Of a stretch of 35,605 nucleotides of DNA, positions 9,032-18,201 are shown one piece after another. Location of the stretch: contig JAHIWM010000168.1 in the NCBI GenBank assembly GCA_018815765.1, positions 1-35,605 of the forward strand, in the 5' to 3' direction. Every line of letters starts with the position of its first letter. Position 1 is the stretch's first letter. Below the pieces are notes generated by a model that was given only the letters and a program-made list of their open reading frames with translations, was not told the DNA's origin and made no database searches. The stretch comes from Gammaproteobacteria bacterium. GTDB lineage: Bacteria; Pseudomonadota; Gammaproteobacteria; Enterobacterales; Alteromonadaceae. Position numbers and translations under genes: made by a program.

Positions 9032-11569
9032 ATGTCGCAACAGCACACTAAATCCGGCATGAAATTAAAACCACTGGCATGGCTTATTGCAGTGGCACTG
9101 AGTGGACAAAGCCAACTGGCACAGGCAGAGCAAACTGAAACCGGGCCGGAAAAAACCGAACCAGCGATAGAAACCATCACAGTGACAGCACAAAAACGGC
9201 TGCAAAATCTGATGGACGTGCCTGTTGCTATCGACAGTATTTCAGCCACAGATTTAAAAGAAACCAACTCAGTGTTGCTCGGTGATATTGCCGACTACAC
9301 GCCGGGCTTTAAATTCAGCAAAGATGCCGTAGTGCAAGCGACAGCAACGATGCGAGGAGTGTCCAGCAGCAATATCAGCACAGGCGGCGACCCTTCTGTC
9401 GCAATTTTCTTTGATGATTTTTATCTGCCAAGAGCAGCACAAAGCGTGATGTTCTCGGACATGCAGCGCATTGAAATCCTCAAAGGCCCTCAAGGTACTT
9501 TGTTTGGTAAAAATGCCGCTGCCGGCGTGGTGAATCTTATTCCCAATGCTCCGGAGCAAAGCGACGAAGGTTTTATCAAAGCCACACTGGGTGATTATTC
9601 ACTGCAACGTTATGAGGCGATGGCGAATAAAGCTCTGAGCGACACTTTTGCGGTGCGGCTGAACCTGATGAGCAATCAGCGGGATTCTTACGTCAATAAC
9701 GTCTATCCCGACTATCAGGGCGAAGAACTGGGCAATACCAACCATCAGGCAGCCCGCCTTGCTGCCTTATGGCAAGTCAGCCCCGATACCAAAGTACAAT
9801 TTAGTTACGACTGGGATGACTTGGATCAAGGCTACTCAGCTTCAATAGGCCTGAGCCCTTATGCCTACAGCATGAACCCGCTGGACAGAACCATAGAAAA
9901 TGATGTGATAGACGGCCACGAACGCCGTGATATGAGCGCATTCTCGTTAAAAATCATGCATGACTTTAACGATCAGTGGTCGGGTAAACTCATTAGCAGC
10001 AAAAGGCAATGGGAAGTCTCAGGACGGGATGACACAGACGGCACTGCAGATAAAACCCGTTATCTGGATACCATCAACTTTGAAGACTCGGATATTTTCT
10101 ACAACGAACTGCAGCTGAATTACCATCAGGACCAACTGAGTTATGTTGGCGGTATCACCTACAGCAAAGAAAAGGTCTATCAGAAAACCAGTCTGAATAT
10201 TATGGCGGACACTGTGGCGCGCCTGACCACAGCCAATTTAAACGGCACACTGATTTCAGCCTTGATGGATGCTGGTGTACCGGAAGAAATGATTAGCGGC
10301 ATGGGTTTACCTGCCGATCACATCTGGAACTCACAAAACTGGGCCAGCATTTTAAGTGTGATGGCGATGGTCGATCCCAGTGTGGGTGCTTTGCTGGAAC
10401 AATTAGGTGCCACTCCTTTCAGCCCTGAACTGGTCGCGGCTATAGAAGCCACGGGCGATTTAACCTATGACGCCATTGGCGCTGGACTTGGTATTAACGA
10501 AATTTTTGGCCCTTCAGTGGCAGGCAAACTCTGGAGTGAAGACATTATCAATACCGGGGATTTCACCTCTTATGGGGTGTACTCGGATATGGATTATCAG
10601 CTCAACGAGCGCTGGGGTTTTACTGCGGGTCTGCGTTACAGCAGGGACGAAAAAGATTTTAGCTGGGAGATTAAAGAACGCTCCTTTGGTCAGTCTATGC
10701 CAGGCTTAACCGACTTTTTATTTCCGGTAATGCCACAGCTCGACGCCAACAACAGCTGGAGCAAATGGACAGGCCGTGCTGTCACCCGTTATCACCTGAA
10801 CGACAACAACATGATCTATTTGTCCTACTCCACAGGCTATAAATCAGGGGGTTATGACTCTTTGGATCCGGGCTCTTCCATCCGGCCTTTTGCACCTGAA
10901 GAAGTGAAAAACCTCGAACTGGGGTACAAAGCCGATTTATGGGATCAGCTACGATTGCAGTTAGTTGGTTTTGATATGGATCTGACCAACCGTCAGCGTT
11001 CGGTCAGCAGCAAAACTCCGGATTCAGGCGTGGCTATCCCTATCGTCATTAATGGCGATCAGGACATTCGTGGTATGGAAATGGTGCTGGATTGGCAAGC
11101 CACCAAGCAGTTGAAGCTGGGTCTGGTGACTGAATACCGTAAAACTGAATCCAAGTGGCAGGAATTTTATAATGCCGATGGCGAACTGGTGACAGATGTA
11201 GATAAAGCCTCGACCGCCGACGCTTATACGCTGACCGCCGACTGGACTGCAGCTCAGCAATGGGCCGGTGGCTACTGGAAGTTGCATCTGGATTATGTCT
11301 ATGAAGAAAATACCAGAGCAGACGACCCGGATTTACTGGAGATTGCCAAATCTATCCCTGTGTATTTTGCCGATACCAAAAATATCAACGCGCGCTTAAG
11401 CTGGAGCAGCAGCGATGACCAGTGGGAACTGGCACTCTGGGGGAAAAACCTGGCTGACCACGAAACAACAGGAGGTATAGGAGGTTTTGCCGCTGATACT
11501 CTGGGCACTCCAATCACCTCATTAAACGCCCCCCGCACTTATGGTGTTGAAGTGAAATACCAGTTCTGA
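9032..11569 (+). CDS. TonB-dependent outer membrane receptor
   Basis: 845 residues from ATG 9032, which has AGGGAG 6 nt upstream; the same frame is open further upstream but without a ribosome site. It has a signal peptide (KPLAWLIAVALSGQSQLAQA), a TonB-box-like ETITVTAQKR, a plug domain (DVPVAIDSI, EILKGPQGTLFGKNAAAGVV) and a 22-strand-type barrel ending in the expected terminal Phe (VEVKYQF). It belongs to the broad substrate-diverse group common in aquatic bacteria rather than the siderophore type. A hydrophobic insert at about residues 390-490, rich in Ala, Leu and Gly, looks like an unusually long loop. The adjacent cytochrome operon and two-component system suggest it imports their substrate; the substrate is unknown. 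Confidence 0.92.
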   Translation: MSQQHTKSGMKLKPLAWLIAVALSGQSQLAQAEQTETGPEKTEPAIETITVTAQKRLQNLMDVPVAIDSISATDLKETNSVLLGDIADYTPGFKFSKDAVVQATATMRGVSSSNISTGGDPSVAIFFDDFYLPRAAQSVMFSDMQRIEILKGPQGTLFGKNAAAGVVNLIPNAPEQSDEGFIKATLGDYSLQRYEAMANKALSDTFAVRLNLMSNQRDSYVNNVYPDYQGEELGNTNHQAARLAALWQVSPDTKVQFSYDWDDLDQGYSASIGLSPYAYSMNPLDRTIENDVIDGHERRDMSAFSLKIMHDFNDQWSGKLISSKRQWEVSGRDDTDGTADKTRYLDTINFEDSDIFYNELQLNYHQDQLSYVGGITYSKEKVYQKTSLNIMADTVARLTTANLNGTLISALMDAGVPEEMISGMGLPADHIWNSQNWASILSVMAMVDPSVGALLEQLGATPFSPELVAAIEATGDLTYDAIGAGLGINEIFGPSVAGKLWSEDIINTGDFTSYGVYSDMDYQLNERWGFTAGLRYSRDEKDFSWEIKERSFGQSMPGLTDFLFPVMPQLDANNSWSKWTGRAVTRYHLNDNNMIYLSYSTGYKSGGYDSLDPGSSIRPFAPEEVKNLELGYKADLWDQLRLQLVGFDMDLTNRQRSVSSKTPDSGVAIPIVINGDQDIRGMEMVLDWQATKQLKLGLVTEYRKTESKWQEFYNADGELVTDVDKASTADAYTLTADWTAAQQWAGGYWKLHLDYVYEENTRADDPDLLEIAKSIPVYFADTKNINARLSWSSSDDQWELALWGKNLADHETTGGIGGFAADTLGTPITSLNAPRTYGVEVKYQF

Positions 11570-11575
11570 CCTGTC

Positions 11576-11602
11576 GGGGCTTTGCTTTTTTAGCAAAGCC
11601 CC
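11576..11602. terminator. Hairpin after the TonB receptor
   Basis: GGGGCTTTGCT (11576-11586) pairs perfectly with AGCAAAGCCCC (11592-11602) around a T-rich loop, 6 nt after the receptor stop. The 3' side lacks a clean T-run, so termination may be partial, allowing read-through into the DUF3019/two-component genes. Confidence 0.55.
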
Positions 11603-11682
11603 GCTTTACCAAAGCTGCTTTTCACTGCACTATCAATATGGGGATCACTATAAAAAGAAACGACCTGACAGATGCGGGAAGG

Positions 11683-12060
11683 ATGATGGCACTTCGTACT
11701 CTAGCTTTGCTCTTATTGCTCTGTAGTTTTAGTTCTGCCGCAGCAGCAGCTGATTTTAGTCTGCAACCCAGACTCTGCCTGCATCATGCCCATCAGGCTT
11801 GTGTGCTGAAATTAAAGGTCAGCTGGCAACAGGACAACAAAGCCTGTTTGTATAAAAAAGCCGACCCCACCCCTTTGCTTTGTGCCAACAGCATCAGCCA
11901 GCAGCTGCAGCTGGAACTGACAGCTCACACCAGTTTTGAACTGCGAAACTCAGCGACCGGAGAGTTACTGGCTGAACGCAGGGTTAAAGTACTGCAGGTG
12001 GATCTGAATGCCAGCGATCAGTTGCTTAAACGCAGCCGCAACAGTTGGGGCAATCCCTGA
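11683..12060 (+). CDS. DUF3019 family exported protein
   Basis: About 125 residues. It has a signal peptide (MALRTLALLLLLCSFSSAAAAA) followed by a small beta-rich domain with four cysteines and KLKVSWQQ...CLYKK, fitting DUF3019, a family that in related bacteria commonly sits beside OmpR-type two-component genes. GGAAGG immediately precedes the ATG pair at 11683/11686; an upstream ATG at 11638 would add a polar stretch before the signal peptide and is less likely. Its stop overlaps the response regulator ATG (TGATG at 12058-12062), so the three genes are coupled. It may act as a periplasmic accessory to the sensor kinase; this is inference. Confidence 0.72.
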   Translation: MMALRTLALLLLLCSFSSAAAAADFSLQPRLCLHHAHQACVLKLKVSWQQDNKACLYKKADPTPLLCANSISQQLQLELTAHTSFELRNSATGELLAERRVKVLQVDLNASDQLLKRSRNSWGNP

Positions 12061-12758
12061 TGCAGCAAATTTTGCTGATCGAAGATGATCTGGAATTATC
12101 ACGCCTTGTGGTCGACTTTTTACAGTCAGAAGGCTATCAGGTCAGTAGTTGTGGTAATGCGCTCAAAGCCAAAAAGCTGATACTGGCACAAGGTTTTGAT
12201 TTAATAGTCTGTGACGTGATGTTACCCGGCAGCAGTGGTTTTGATTTAGTAAAACAAATCCGCCAGCAATTTAAAGGCCCTATTTTGTTTATGACGGCAC
12301 AAACCTCTGTCGGTTCTGTGTTGCAAGGACTGGAATTGGGCGCACAGGACTATCTGCTCAAGCCACTGGATCCTCGTATTTTATTAGCCAAAATCCGCAT
12401 ATTTTTACCACCGGAACACGCAAGCGCCGATCCACAGCCTTTGCTGAAACAGCACAATTTAACAGTAGACCGAGTGTCAGGCCATGTGATGCTGGCAGGA
12501 CAAGACATTTGCCTGACCAATGCAGAATTACAATTGCTGCTGACCTTACTGGATAACTATGGCGTAGCTGTCAGCCGCGAACGTTTGTTCCGCGAACAAC
12601 TAACCCGCGAATATGACGGCACAGACAGAACCATGGACGGCAGGGCTTCACGGCTGCGTCGTAAGTTACAAAACGTGGATGAACGCTGGAATGTGCAGGT
12701 GGTCTGGGGCCAGGGTTACCGCATCAGTTACGCTGAAGCCACGGAGTCACAGCCATGA
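12060..12758 (+). CDS. OmpR-family response regulator
   Basis: 232 residues from ATG 12060. The receiver domain shows the acidic pair IEDD, phospho-acceptor Asp52 in IVCDVMLPG, Thr in FMTAQ and Lys in YLLKPLDP. The C-terminal winged helix (about 130-228) shows LTNAELQLLLTLLDN and the recognition-helix region TMDGRASRLRRKL, ending WGQGYRIS. It is a DNA-binding transcription factor controlled by the kinase encoded next, with a 4-nt ATGA overlap. Likely targets are the neighbouring TonB receptor and cytochrome operon, judged only from position. Confidence 0.93.
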   Translation: MQQILLIEDDLELSRLVVDFLQSEGYQVSSCGNALKAKKLILAQGFDLIVCDVMLPGSSGFDLVKQIRQQFKGPILFMTAQTSVGSVLQGLELGAQDYLLKPLDPRILLAKIRIFLPPEHASADPQPLLKQHNLTVDRVSGHVMLAGQDICLTNAELQLLLTLLDNYGVAVSRERLFREQLTREYDGTDRTMDGRASRLRRKLQNVDERWNVQVVWGQGYRISYAEATESQP

Positions 12759-13978
12759 GTTATACCCTGCTGCGTTTTTACCTTGGCATAGTGCTTGTGG
12801 TCTTGCTGTTGTTTTTCAGCCTGAATCAGCTGTACAGCTGGGTGTATCAACGGGATGATTTAGCCGACGCTGCCCAAACCATGCTGCAACATGTGCATCA
12901 GTTCAGTCAGCAAGACAAACTGAATTGCCGTATATCAGAAACAGACGACTGCATAGATAGCTTGTTTGTGACCTATCCGGCAGGTATGTGGCAACCTCAG
13001 CCGAATTTTATTTATGCCGTCGAAGTGATGCGGGATCAGCAAGGCAACGCCTCGATGTGCAGTGAAATGCCAGCAGGCGAATTACTCTGCTTAAGCCAAC
13101 TGAATTTACCTGACGGTACAGACTTCAGTATTGACCTGGCCCATGTGTTTATTTTGTTGCTGTTGCTCTGTTTATTCTGGCTTAGCCGCAACCTGTTCCG
13201 CGATGTAGAAACCTTAAGAATGAATGCCTTGCAGGAAATAAAACTCGGTCATCTGCCCGCTTTTCAGCTGAGCCCCAAGTCTTACCTGCAACCTTTGGCC
13301 CAATCCCTGACCCGAATGAATCAAACCATAGCGGACTTAAATTCACTGCAACGTGAGATGGCCGATACCGTCTGTCATGACATTAAAACACCGCTGGCCC
13401 GAATGCGCTTTATTATGCTGAGTCTGGAGTCGAACATCAGCGAGGCTCACTATGCTCAGGTTTGTCGTAACCTGTTGGAAATAGAAGACAATGTGTACGA
13501 TTACCTGCGTCTGGCGCAACAGGATTTCCGCTCAGACCTGCACCTGAGCCAGGTTGCTCTGTCACAGCTACTGCAACAGATGATTGATAAGTTTTCCGCT
13601 AATACTGAGCATCAGATTGAGCTAATTGCCGGGCCTGTGATCAGCATTCAGGCCGATGAAAAGCTGTTGCAACGCGCTTTATCCAATCTGCTGAGTAATG
13701 CCTTGCGTTATTGCCATACCAAGGTCTGGATTGAATTGAGCTTACAGGACAATGATTGCCTGATTGATATCTGCGACGATGGCGCGGGCTGGCATAGCAA
13801 CCAGCAACCCAGCCCGAATCACAGCCCGGATGGTTTATCGCATCATGGTATTGGTCTGGCAATAGTCACCAGAGTAGCCAATCAGCATGGCGGTGCTTTT
13901 TTACGGATCAGCAGAGCCGGAGGCGGAGCTGTAGCACGACTGAAACTACCCGTAGGTTCGGCAGCGACTGACGCTTAA
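12755..13978 (+). CDS. Membrane sensor histidine kinase
   Basis: 407 residues. Transmembrane helices at about 8-28 and 128-146 enclose a periplasmic sensor loop of about 100 residues with four cysteines (NCRISETDDC and MCSEMPAGELLC). The dimerisation/phosphoacceptor helix has His208 in VCHDIKTPLARM. The ATPase domain has the N box (RALSNLLSNALRYC), G1 (DICDDGAGW) and G2 (HHGIGLAIVTRV). A kinase-linked HAMP-like segment follows the second helix. It is the partner of the overlapping OmpR regulator. Its stop is only 2 nt from the stop of the convergent PepSY gene. Confidence 0.92.
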   Translation: MSYTLLRFYLGIVLVVLLLFFSLNQLYSWVYQRDDLADAAQTMLQHVHQFSQQDKLNCRISETDDCIDSLFVTYPAGMWQPQPNFIYAVEVMRDQQGNASMCSEMPAGELLCLSQLNLPDGTDFSIDLAHVFILLLLLCLFWLSRNLFRDVETLRMNALQEIKLGHLPAFQLSPKSYLQPLAQSLTRMNQTIADLNSLQREMADTVCHDIKTPLARMRFIMLSLESNISEAHYAQVCRNLLEIEDNVYDYLRLAQQDFRSDLHLSQVALSQLLQQMIDKFSANTEHQIELIAGPVISIQADEKLLQRALSNLLSNALRYCHTKVWIELSLQDNDCLIDICDDGAGWHSNQQPSPNHSPDGLSHHGIGLAIVTRVANQHGGAFLRISRAGGGAVARLKLPVGSAATDA

Positions 13979-13980
13979 AA

Positions 13981-15195
13981 CTAACGTATAGCCCCAAGCT
14001 GTGGCGACAAGGGCAAGTTTTCGACTTCACGCTGTGAAAACTGCACTGAAGTCACCACTAAGGCTGTGACCACTAAGACAGACGAAACAGCACCAGTCCA
14101 GCCTAACCAGCGCATCAATTGTGGTTGTTGTCTTTTGGTACGCAGCCAGTGCATCCATAGCCCGCCCGCCACTAAAAAGGTAAAACCCAACCCAAACACA
14201 AAATACAACAGCTTGACGCCAAGCCCGGCAAAGTTACCAAAATGCAAAGGGTCAGCCATATCTGAGATATAGGCCACAGGTTTTAACTCAGCGCCTTTTT
14301 GTAGTTTCAGCACATCTGCCGTCACCGGATGCAGGTAAATGCGGTTGGCTCTGTCACGCACCAGCAGCGTATCATCCTGACCTGTCACCACCACAGGCGC
14401 TTTGTCGGACTGTGGATAATTCAAAGCTCTGATATCCAGTTCGGGCCTGGCCTGTTGCGCAGCCTGCATCAATTCGGTTAAAGACAAAGCTTTGTGTGTG
14501 ATAGCCTGCTCCAGCTTTGGTGCTTTTGGATAATGATCCACTTTAAACTTTAGTAAGAAGTGTTCGGTAAAGTACCAAAGACCAGTCAGGAACATCAGCA
14601 GAATAAAACCCCAACACCACACGCCTGTCCATTTATGCCAGTCAGGCCAAAAAGTACGGCTGGAAACTTTAGCCCCTGAAGGCAACTGAAAACCTTTACG
14701 CCACCACTGCCGGTAGACATAAAAACTACTGACCAAAATAATCAGCAGCAAAAAACTTAAACTGGTCACCACAATTTTGCCGGTAGAACCCAGCGACAGG
14801 TACATATGAATATTGCGTAAAAACCGCGACACTGTGCCCCACTGACCTTCGCCTGTTAAAGCACCGGAAGCGGGATCAAAATAAACAAATTTAAATTCAG
14901 AACCTTGATTCAAACTGGTTTTAATCAAGCTGACGCTACCCGCCAGATACCATTGTTGTGGCACATTCAGGTTGCTGATTTGATAGGCGGGATAAGCTTT
15001 GGCTAAATTCTGCTCCAGCACCTGCCAGGGCACAGGGCCCTGTCGTTCAGACAAGGCCCGGTATTTTTGATGCGACAGATACTGAATTTCATGGCTAACC
15101 ACAGCCAGAGTGCCGGTCAGACACACCAGCAACATCAGTATGCCAAAGGCAAAGCCAGCAAAAGAATGTAGCTTAAACCAGGTTTTTGCAGTCAT
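13981..15195 (-). CDS. PepSY-associated TM helix protein (PiuB-like)
   Basis: 404 residues with four main transmembrane helices: about 10-30 (GILMLLVCLTGTLAVV), about 140-160 (VTSLSFLLLIILVSSFYVY), about 190-210 (WGFILLMFLTGLWYF) and about 330-355 (LLYFVFGLGFTFLVAGG), plus a further helix near 375. Conserved histidines lie at helix ends (HSFAGFAFG, IHMYLSL, DWHKWTGVW). Such proteins often accompany siderophore receptors and are proposed to act in ferric-siderophore reduction in the inner membrane. It starts 8 nt after the stop of the siderophore receptor, so they form one operon; the nonsense codon in the receptor could reduce its expression. Confidence 0.85.
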   Translation of the reverse strand: MTAKTWFKLHSFAGFAFGILMLLVCLTGTLAVVSHEIQYLSHQKYRALSERQGPVPWQVLEQNLAKAYPAYQISNLNVPQQWYLAGSVSLIKTSLNQGSEFKFVYFDPASGALTGEGQWGTVSRFLRNIHMYLSLGSTGKIVVTSLSFLLLIILVSSFYVYRQWWRKGFQLPSGAKVSSRTFWPDWHKWTGVWCWGFILLMFLTGLWYFTEHFLLKFKVDHYPKAPKLEQAITHKALSLTELMQAAQQARPELDIRALNYPQSDKAPVVVTGQDDTLLVRDRANRIYLHPVTADVLKLQKGAELKPVAYISDMADPLHFGNFAGLGVKLLYFVFGLGFTFLVAGGLWMHWLRTKRQQPQLMRWLGWTGAVSSVLVVTALVVTSVQFSQREVENLPLSPQLGAIR

Positions 15196-15203
15196 AGCCG
15201 CTA

Positions 15204-17357
15204 TCAGAACTGATAACTGGCGGTCACTATTAACCGGCGTGGTTCACCAGGGAAGTGCCCTGTCCGTTCAATAAAACCAGCAGTGGCATAAGTTTTATCG
15301 AACAGGTTTTTCACATTGGCCTGAAACATCCACTGCTGCCAGCGGGTTTGCCAGCTCATATCAAAGACTGTGTAGGATTTCACATGCTGACCATCAATAC
15401 TTAACTGGTCGCTGACATAATCCATACCGGCTGCTATGGCTGAGTTGATGCTATCCAGCTCATAACGACTCCAAACACCTATCTGATGTTGCGGCGCATT
15501 GGCGAACTTGTCACCCACAGCATTGGTGATAGCGCTGTTGCTCTCGACAATACGGGTATCGTTGTAGGCATAGTTCAGATTCAGTACCCAGGAGTCGGTT
15601 AAATCCCCAAGCAAGTCTACTTCCACACCTTTACTTTTTACTTCACCCAAAGCGATTTGATCGTCACGGCCATCACCACCCACATCACCACGAGGGTCTG
15701 CCTGCAGTATGTTATTTCTGATCATTTCATAGGTCGCTACATTCAGGCGAATCGCATCATCCAACAAAGAAAAACGCGCACCAGCTTCAATAATACTGGA
15801 TTGCTCAGCCTCAAAAGGGCCACCCACTTCAGGCACTTGAGATGCAGTAGCCTGTGGGCTGAAGCCTGTACCTTTGACGGCATACAAACGCACCCAGTCC
15901 GTCAGCTGATAGGTAGACCCCACACGCCACGAGCTGTCGCTGCCATCTACTTTGGATGACGCCACATTATTTTTATCTTCAAAACTATCCCAACGCATAC
16001 CCAGCAACAAATTCCAGCTGGCAGTTAAATCCAGCTGATCCTGCAGATAAAACCCCTGACGTACTGCAGTAGTGTCGGTAGGCGTAGATTTTATACTGTC
16101 GATATCATAATCAGCAGCTGAAGTCAGGCCATACACAGGATTAATCAGACTAATACCCAAAGCCTTACCGCCCTGCTCTATCGGCGCTACGTTGCGGCCT
16201 AAAAAGTAGGAGTCCTGCGTCATAGTGTCCGCCCCCAGCAATAGCTGATGATTCAAACCCGCTGTGCTGAATTCAACAATATTGTTCCAGGTCACACTGT
16301 TTGCGGTATTTTCGCGGCGCTGATCCCTGAACTGACGGCGGCAATAATCTACGACACCATCGCCATCTGTATCAAAGCTACAGAAAGGCTCATGGTAATT
16401 TTGTAGTTCGGTATTTTCATAATGACGCCAGGTCAGATCGGTGCGCCAGTTGCTGTTAAATTCATGATCGGCCCGAACCTGCCAGACATCGGCTTCTAAC
16501 GACTGGAAATCTGTGGCTTAGTTATGGTTCCAGGCTCTGTCGCCGAGGAAATTACCCTGATCATCTGTAGGTACACCCCGTAAACGGGCGCCCTGATAAT
16601 CCTGGGTCACAGTATTGTATTGCAGCGTCAGACTGGTGCTGTCGGTCAGATCAATCAGATAACCCAGATCCAGAATTTCGTTTTCAACTTTGGTGTTCCA
16701 GCGAAACGGCTGCTCAGAATCACGGTAATAACCAAAACGATAAGCTTGCTGCTCCGTGAGTGGACCACTCAGCTCAAGTGAACCTTGCCAATACTCATCA
16801 TTACCTAAACCTAATTCCAGCTGGTTTTTAGCCGTGCGCTGCGGTTTTTTAGTCACATAGTTAATTAATCCACCAGGTGCGCTGCTGCCATATAAAGCAC
16901 CGCTGCTGCCTTTGAGTATCTGTACTTCCTGCACGTTAAACAGCTGAGGTACAGCAAAACCATTAAATGGATCGCCTCTTACGCCATCATATAAAATTTC
17001 GTCCTGGCGGAAACCACGAAAGGTGACACCTGAGTAACTAAAAGCACTGACACCACTCATGCTGCGGTATAAATCTGTGACCTGACGTGCGGCCTGATCG
17101 CGGATCAGCGCTTCTGGCAACACCTGAATACTCTGAGGCACCAGTTCTAAATCTGTATCTGTTCTTGTGCCTACGCTGCTTTGAGAAGCGCGGTATAAAG
17201 TCTGGGCGCGGCCTTTGACCTCTATCACTTCCAGATCGTTGTCAGCTTGCTGCTTATCTGAAGGTTGTTGATCTGACTGCTGGGCATAAGCAGGAATTGA
17301 ATTCAAAGCAGTAAGAACTGCAATAGCTAATAGCGAAGGAGAGCGTAAGGACAACAT
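15204..17357 (-). pseudogene. TonB-dependent siderophore receptor interrupted by an in-frame TAA
   Basis: One continuous reading frame of 718 codons reads as a complete siderophore receptor except for a TAA at 16520-16518 (codon 280). The first part has a signal peptide (SLLAIAVLTALNSIPAYA), plug domain (VTFRGFRQDEILYDGVRGD, EVQILKGSSGALYGSSAPGG) and early barrel up to RAWNHN. The frame then continues without shift as ATDFQSLEADVWQVRADHEF and runs through the barrel to the terminal SYQF. A single base change (for example GAA to TAA) explains it. The start at 17357 has GAGG 6 nt upstream. A Fur-box-like site lies upstream and a PepSY gene 8 nt downstream. It is either a recent pseudogene or a sequence error. 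Confidence 0.85.
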
Positions 17358-17397
17358 AACAGCCTCAAAGCAACAACAAAGGCGCACAGACTAAACA

Positions 17398-17416
17398 AGA
17401 ATGATTCGCAATTCAA
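17398..17416 (-). promoter_or_regulatory. Possible Fur box upstream of siderophore receptor
   Basis: On the minus strand the sequence reads AATTGCGAATCATTCTT, which resembles the GATAATGATAATCATTATC Fur consensus mainly in the AATCATT core. It sits about 40-60 nt before the receptor ATG, where iron repression would be expected. The match is partial. Confidence 0.4.
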
Positions 17417-17470
17417 GTGAATTAATTTAATCAGTTGTTGTCTGCACGCTTATTTTGTTATCTGCCAGAC

Positions 17471-17956
17471 TTACATAAACTTAGCGGGCACAGACCAGGC
17501 CAGTCGCACTGGCACTGTTGATTCAGAATCCAGCTCCAGACAAGTTAATGAGGCTTTTTTCAGCTCCAGAAAAGTTTTATCCAGCCCTAATAACTCGTTA
17601 ACCAGCAATGCCAGTTCGGGTTCATGCCCCACCAGCAGCACAGCTTCATTGTCCTGCAACTGGCTGAATAAATGAGCTTTTGCTTCAACGGCTGTGACTG
17701 AAGGTAATAAACAGGGCCACTCTTCAACCTGCACTTTGACACCTGAATCTTTGCGCACTAAAGCAGCTGTTTGCACAGCTTTGGTGTGTGGACTACAAAA
17801 AATGCGATCCGGTATCAACCCTTGTTTTTGCATAAAAGCCGCAACACGGCGCGCCTGTAATCTGCCTTTTTCATTCAGGCAACGATCGGCCTCATCCACC
17901 AGCGAGGTTCGTACATCTGCCGTGGCATGGCGCATCAGATAAAGTACAGCTTTCAT
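17471..17956 (-). CDS. sixA: Phosphohistidine phosphatase SixA
   Basis: 161 residues from ATG 17956, the same length as E. coli SixA; AAGG lies 8 nt upstream. The in-frame ATG at 17971 lacks a ribosome site. It is a histidine phosphatase superfamily member with catalytic LMRHATAD (the usual RHG is RHA here, as in SixA), the SPHTKAVQTA segment and the second His in LLVGHEPELALL. SixA removes phosphate from phosphohistidine proteins such as ArcB or the nitrogen PTS protein NPr. It is transcribed alone, divergent from the RegB-like kinase gene. Confidence 0.9.
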   Translation of the reverse strand: MKAVLYLMRHATADVRTSLVDEADRCLNEKGRLQARRVAAFMQKQGLIPDRIFCSPHTKAVQTAALVRKDSGVKVQVEEWPCLLPSVTAVEAKAHLFSQLQDNEAVLLVGHEPELALLVNELLGLDKTFLELKKASLTCLELDSESTVPVRLAWSVPAKFM

Positions 17957-18033
17957 CGTTTTAACCTTCATTGCAGAAAATGCTGGCAGACTATAGCGAA
18001 CCTATTACAGATATATGACTTTCCCCTTTGTAA

Positions 18034-18061
18034 TTGACGCCGCAGCTTTGTTGATTGCAGC
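18034..18061. repeat. Sequence related to the 3682 repeat
   Basis: Matches 3682-3709 at about 24 of 28 positions (shared TTGACGC.GCAGC.TTGTTG..TGCA). The second arm of the hairpin is not conserved, so this looks like a degraded copy. Confidence 0.4.
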
Positions 18062-18176
18062 AGTGCGACCTTTTGCCACATTGCGAAGTACCAGGAACAA
18101 GACGAGAATGACTCTGACTTCCGTCAGATGACAAGGTGTTCCCACTCCTATAATCTGAGTTGTCAGTTTTTTGCAA

Positions 18177-18201
18177 CGGCTGCCCAGCAGCCGCTTTTTT
18201 T
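18177..18201 (+). terminator. Terminator-like hairpin just upstream of the RegB-like kinase ATG
   Basis: CGGCTGC (18177-18183) pairs with GCAGCCG (18187-18193) around a 3-nt loop, followed by CTTTTTTT. It ends 8 nt before ATG 18210. If transcription begins from the TATAAT at 18159, the hairpin lies within a leader of about 40 nt, so it could attenuate the downstream operon. Confidence 0.65.

Noticed and set aside
16296-16517. Gap between two receptor pieces as a possible insertion
   Set aside because: The frame is continuous across it and encodes normal barrel sequence; only a stop codon separates the pieces.
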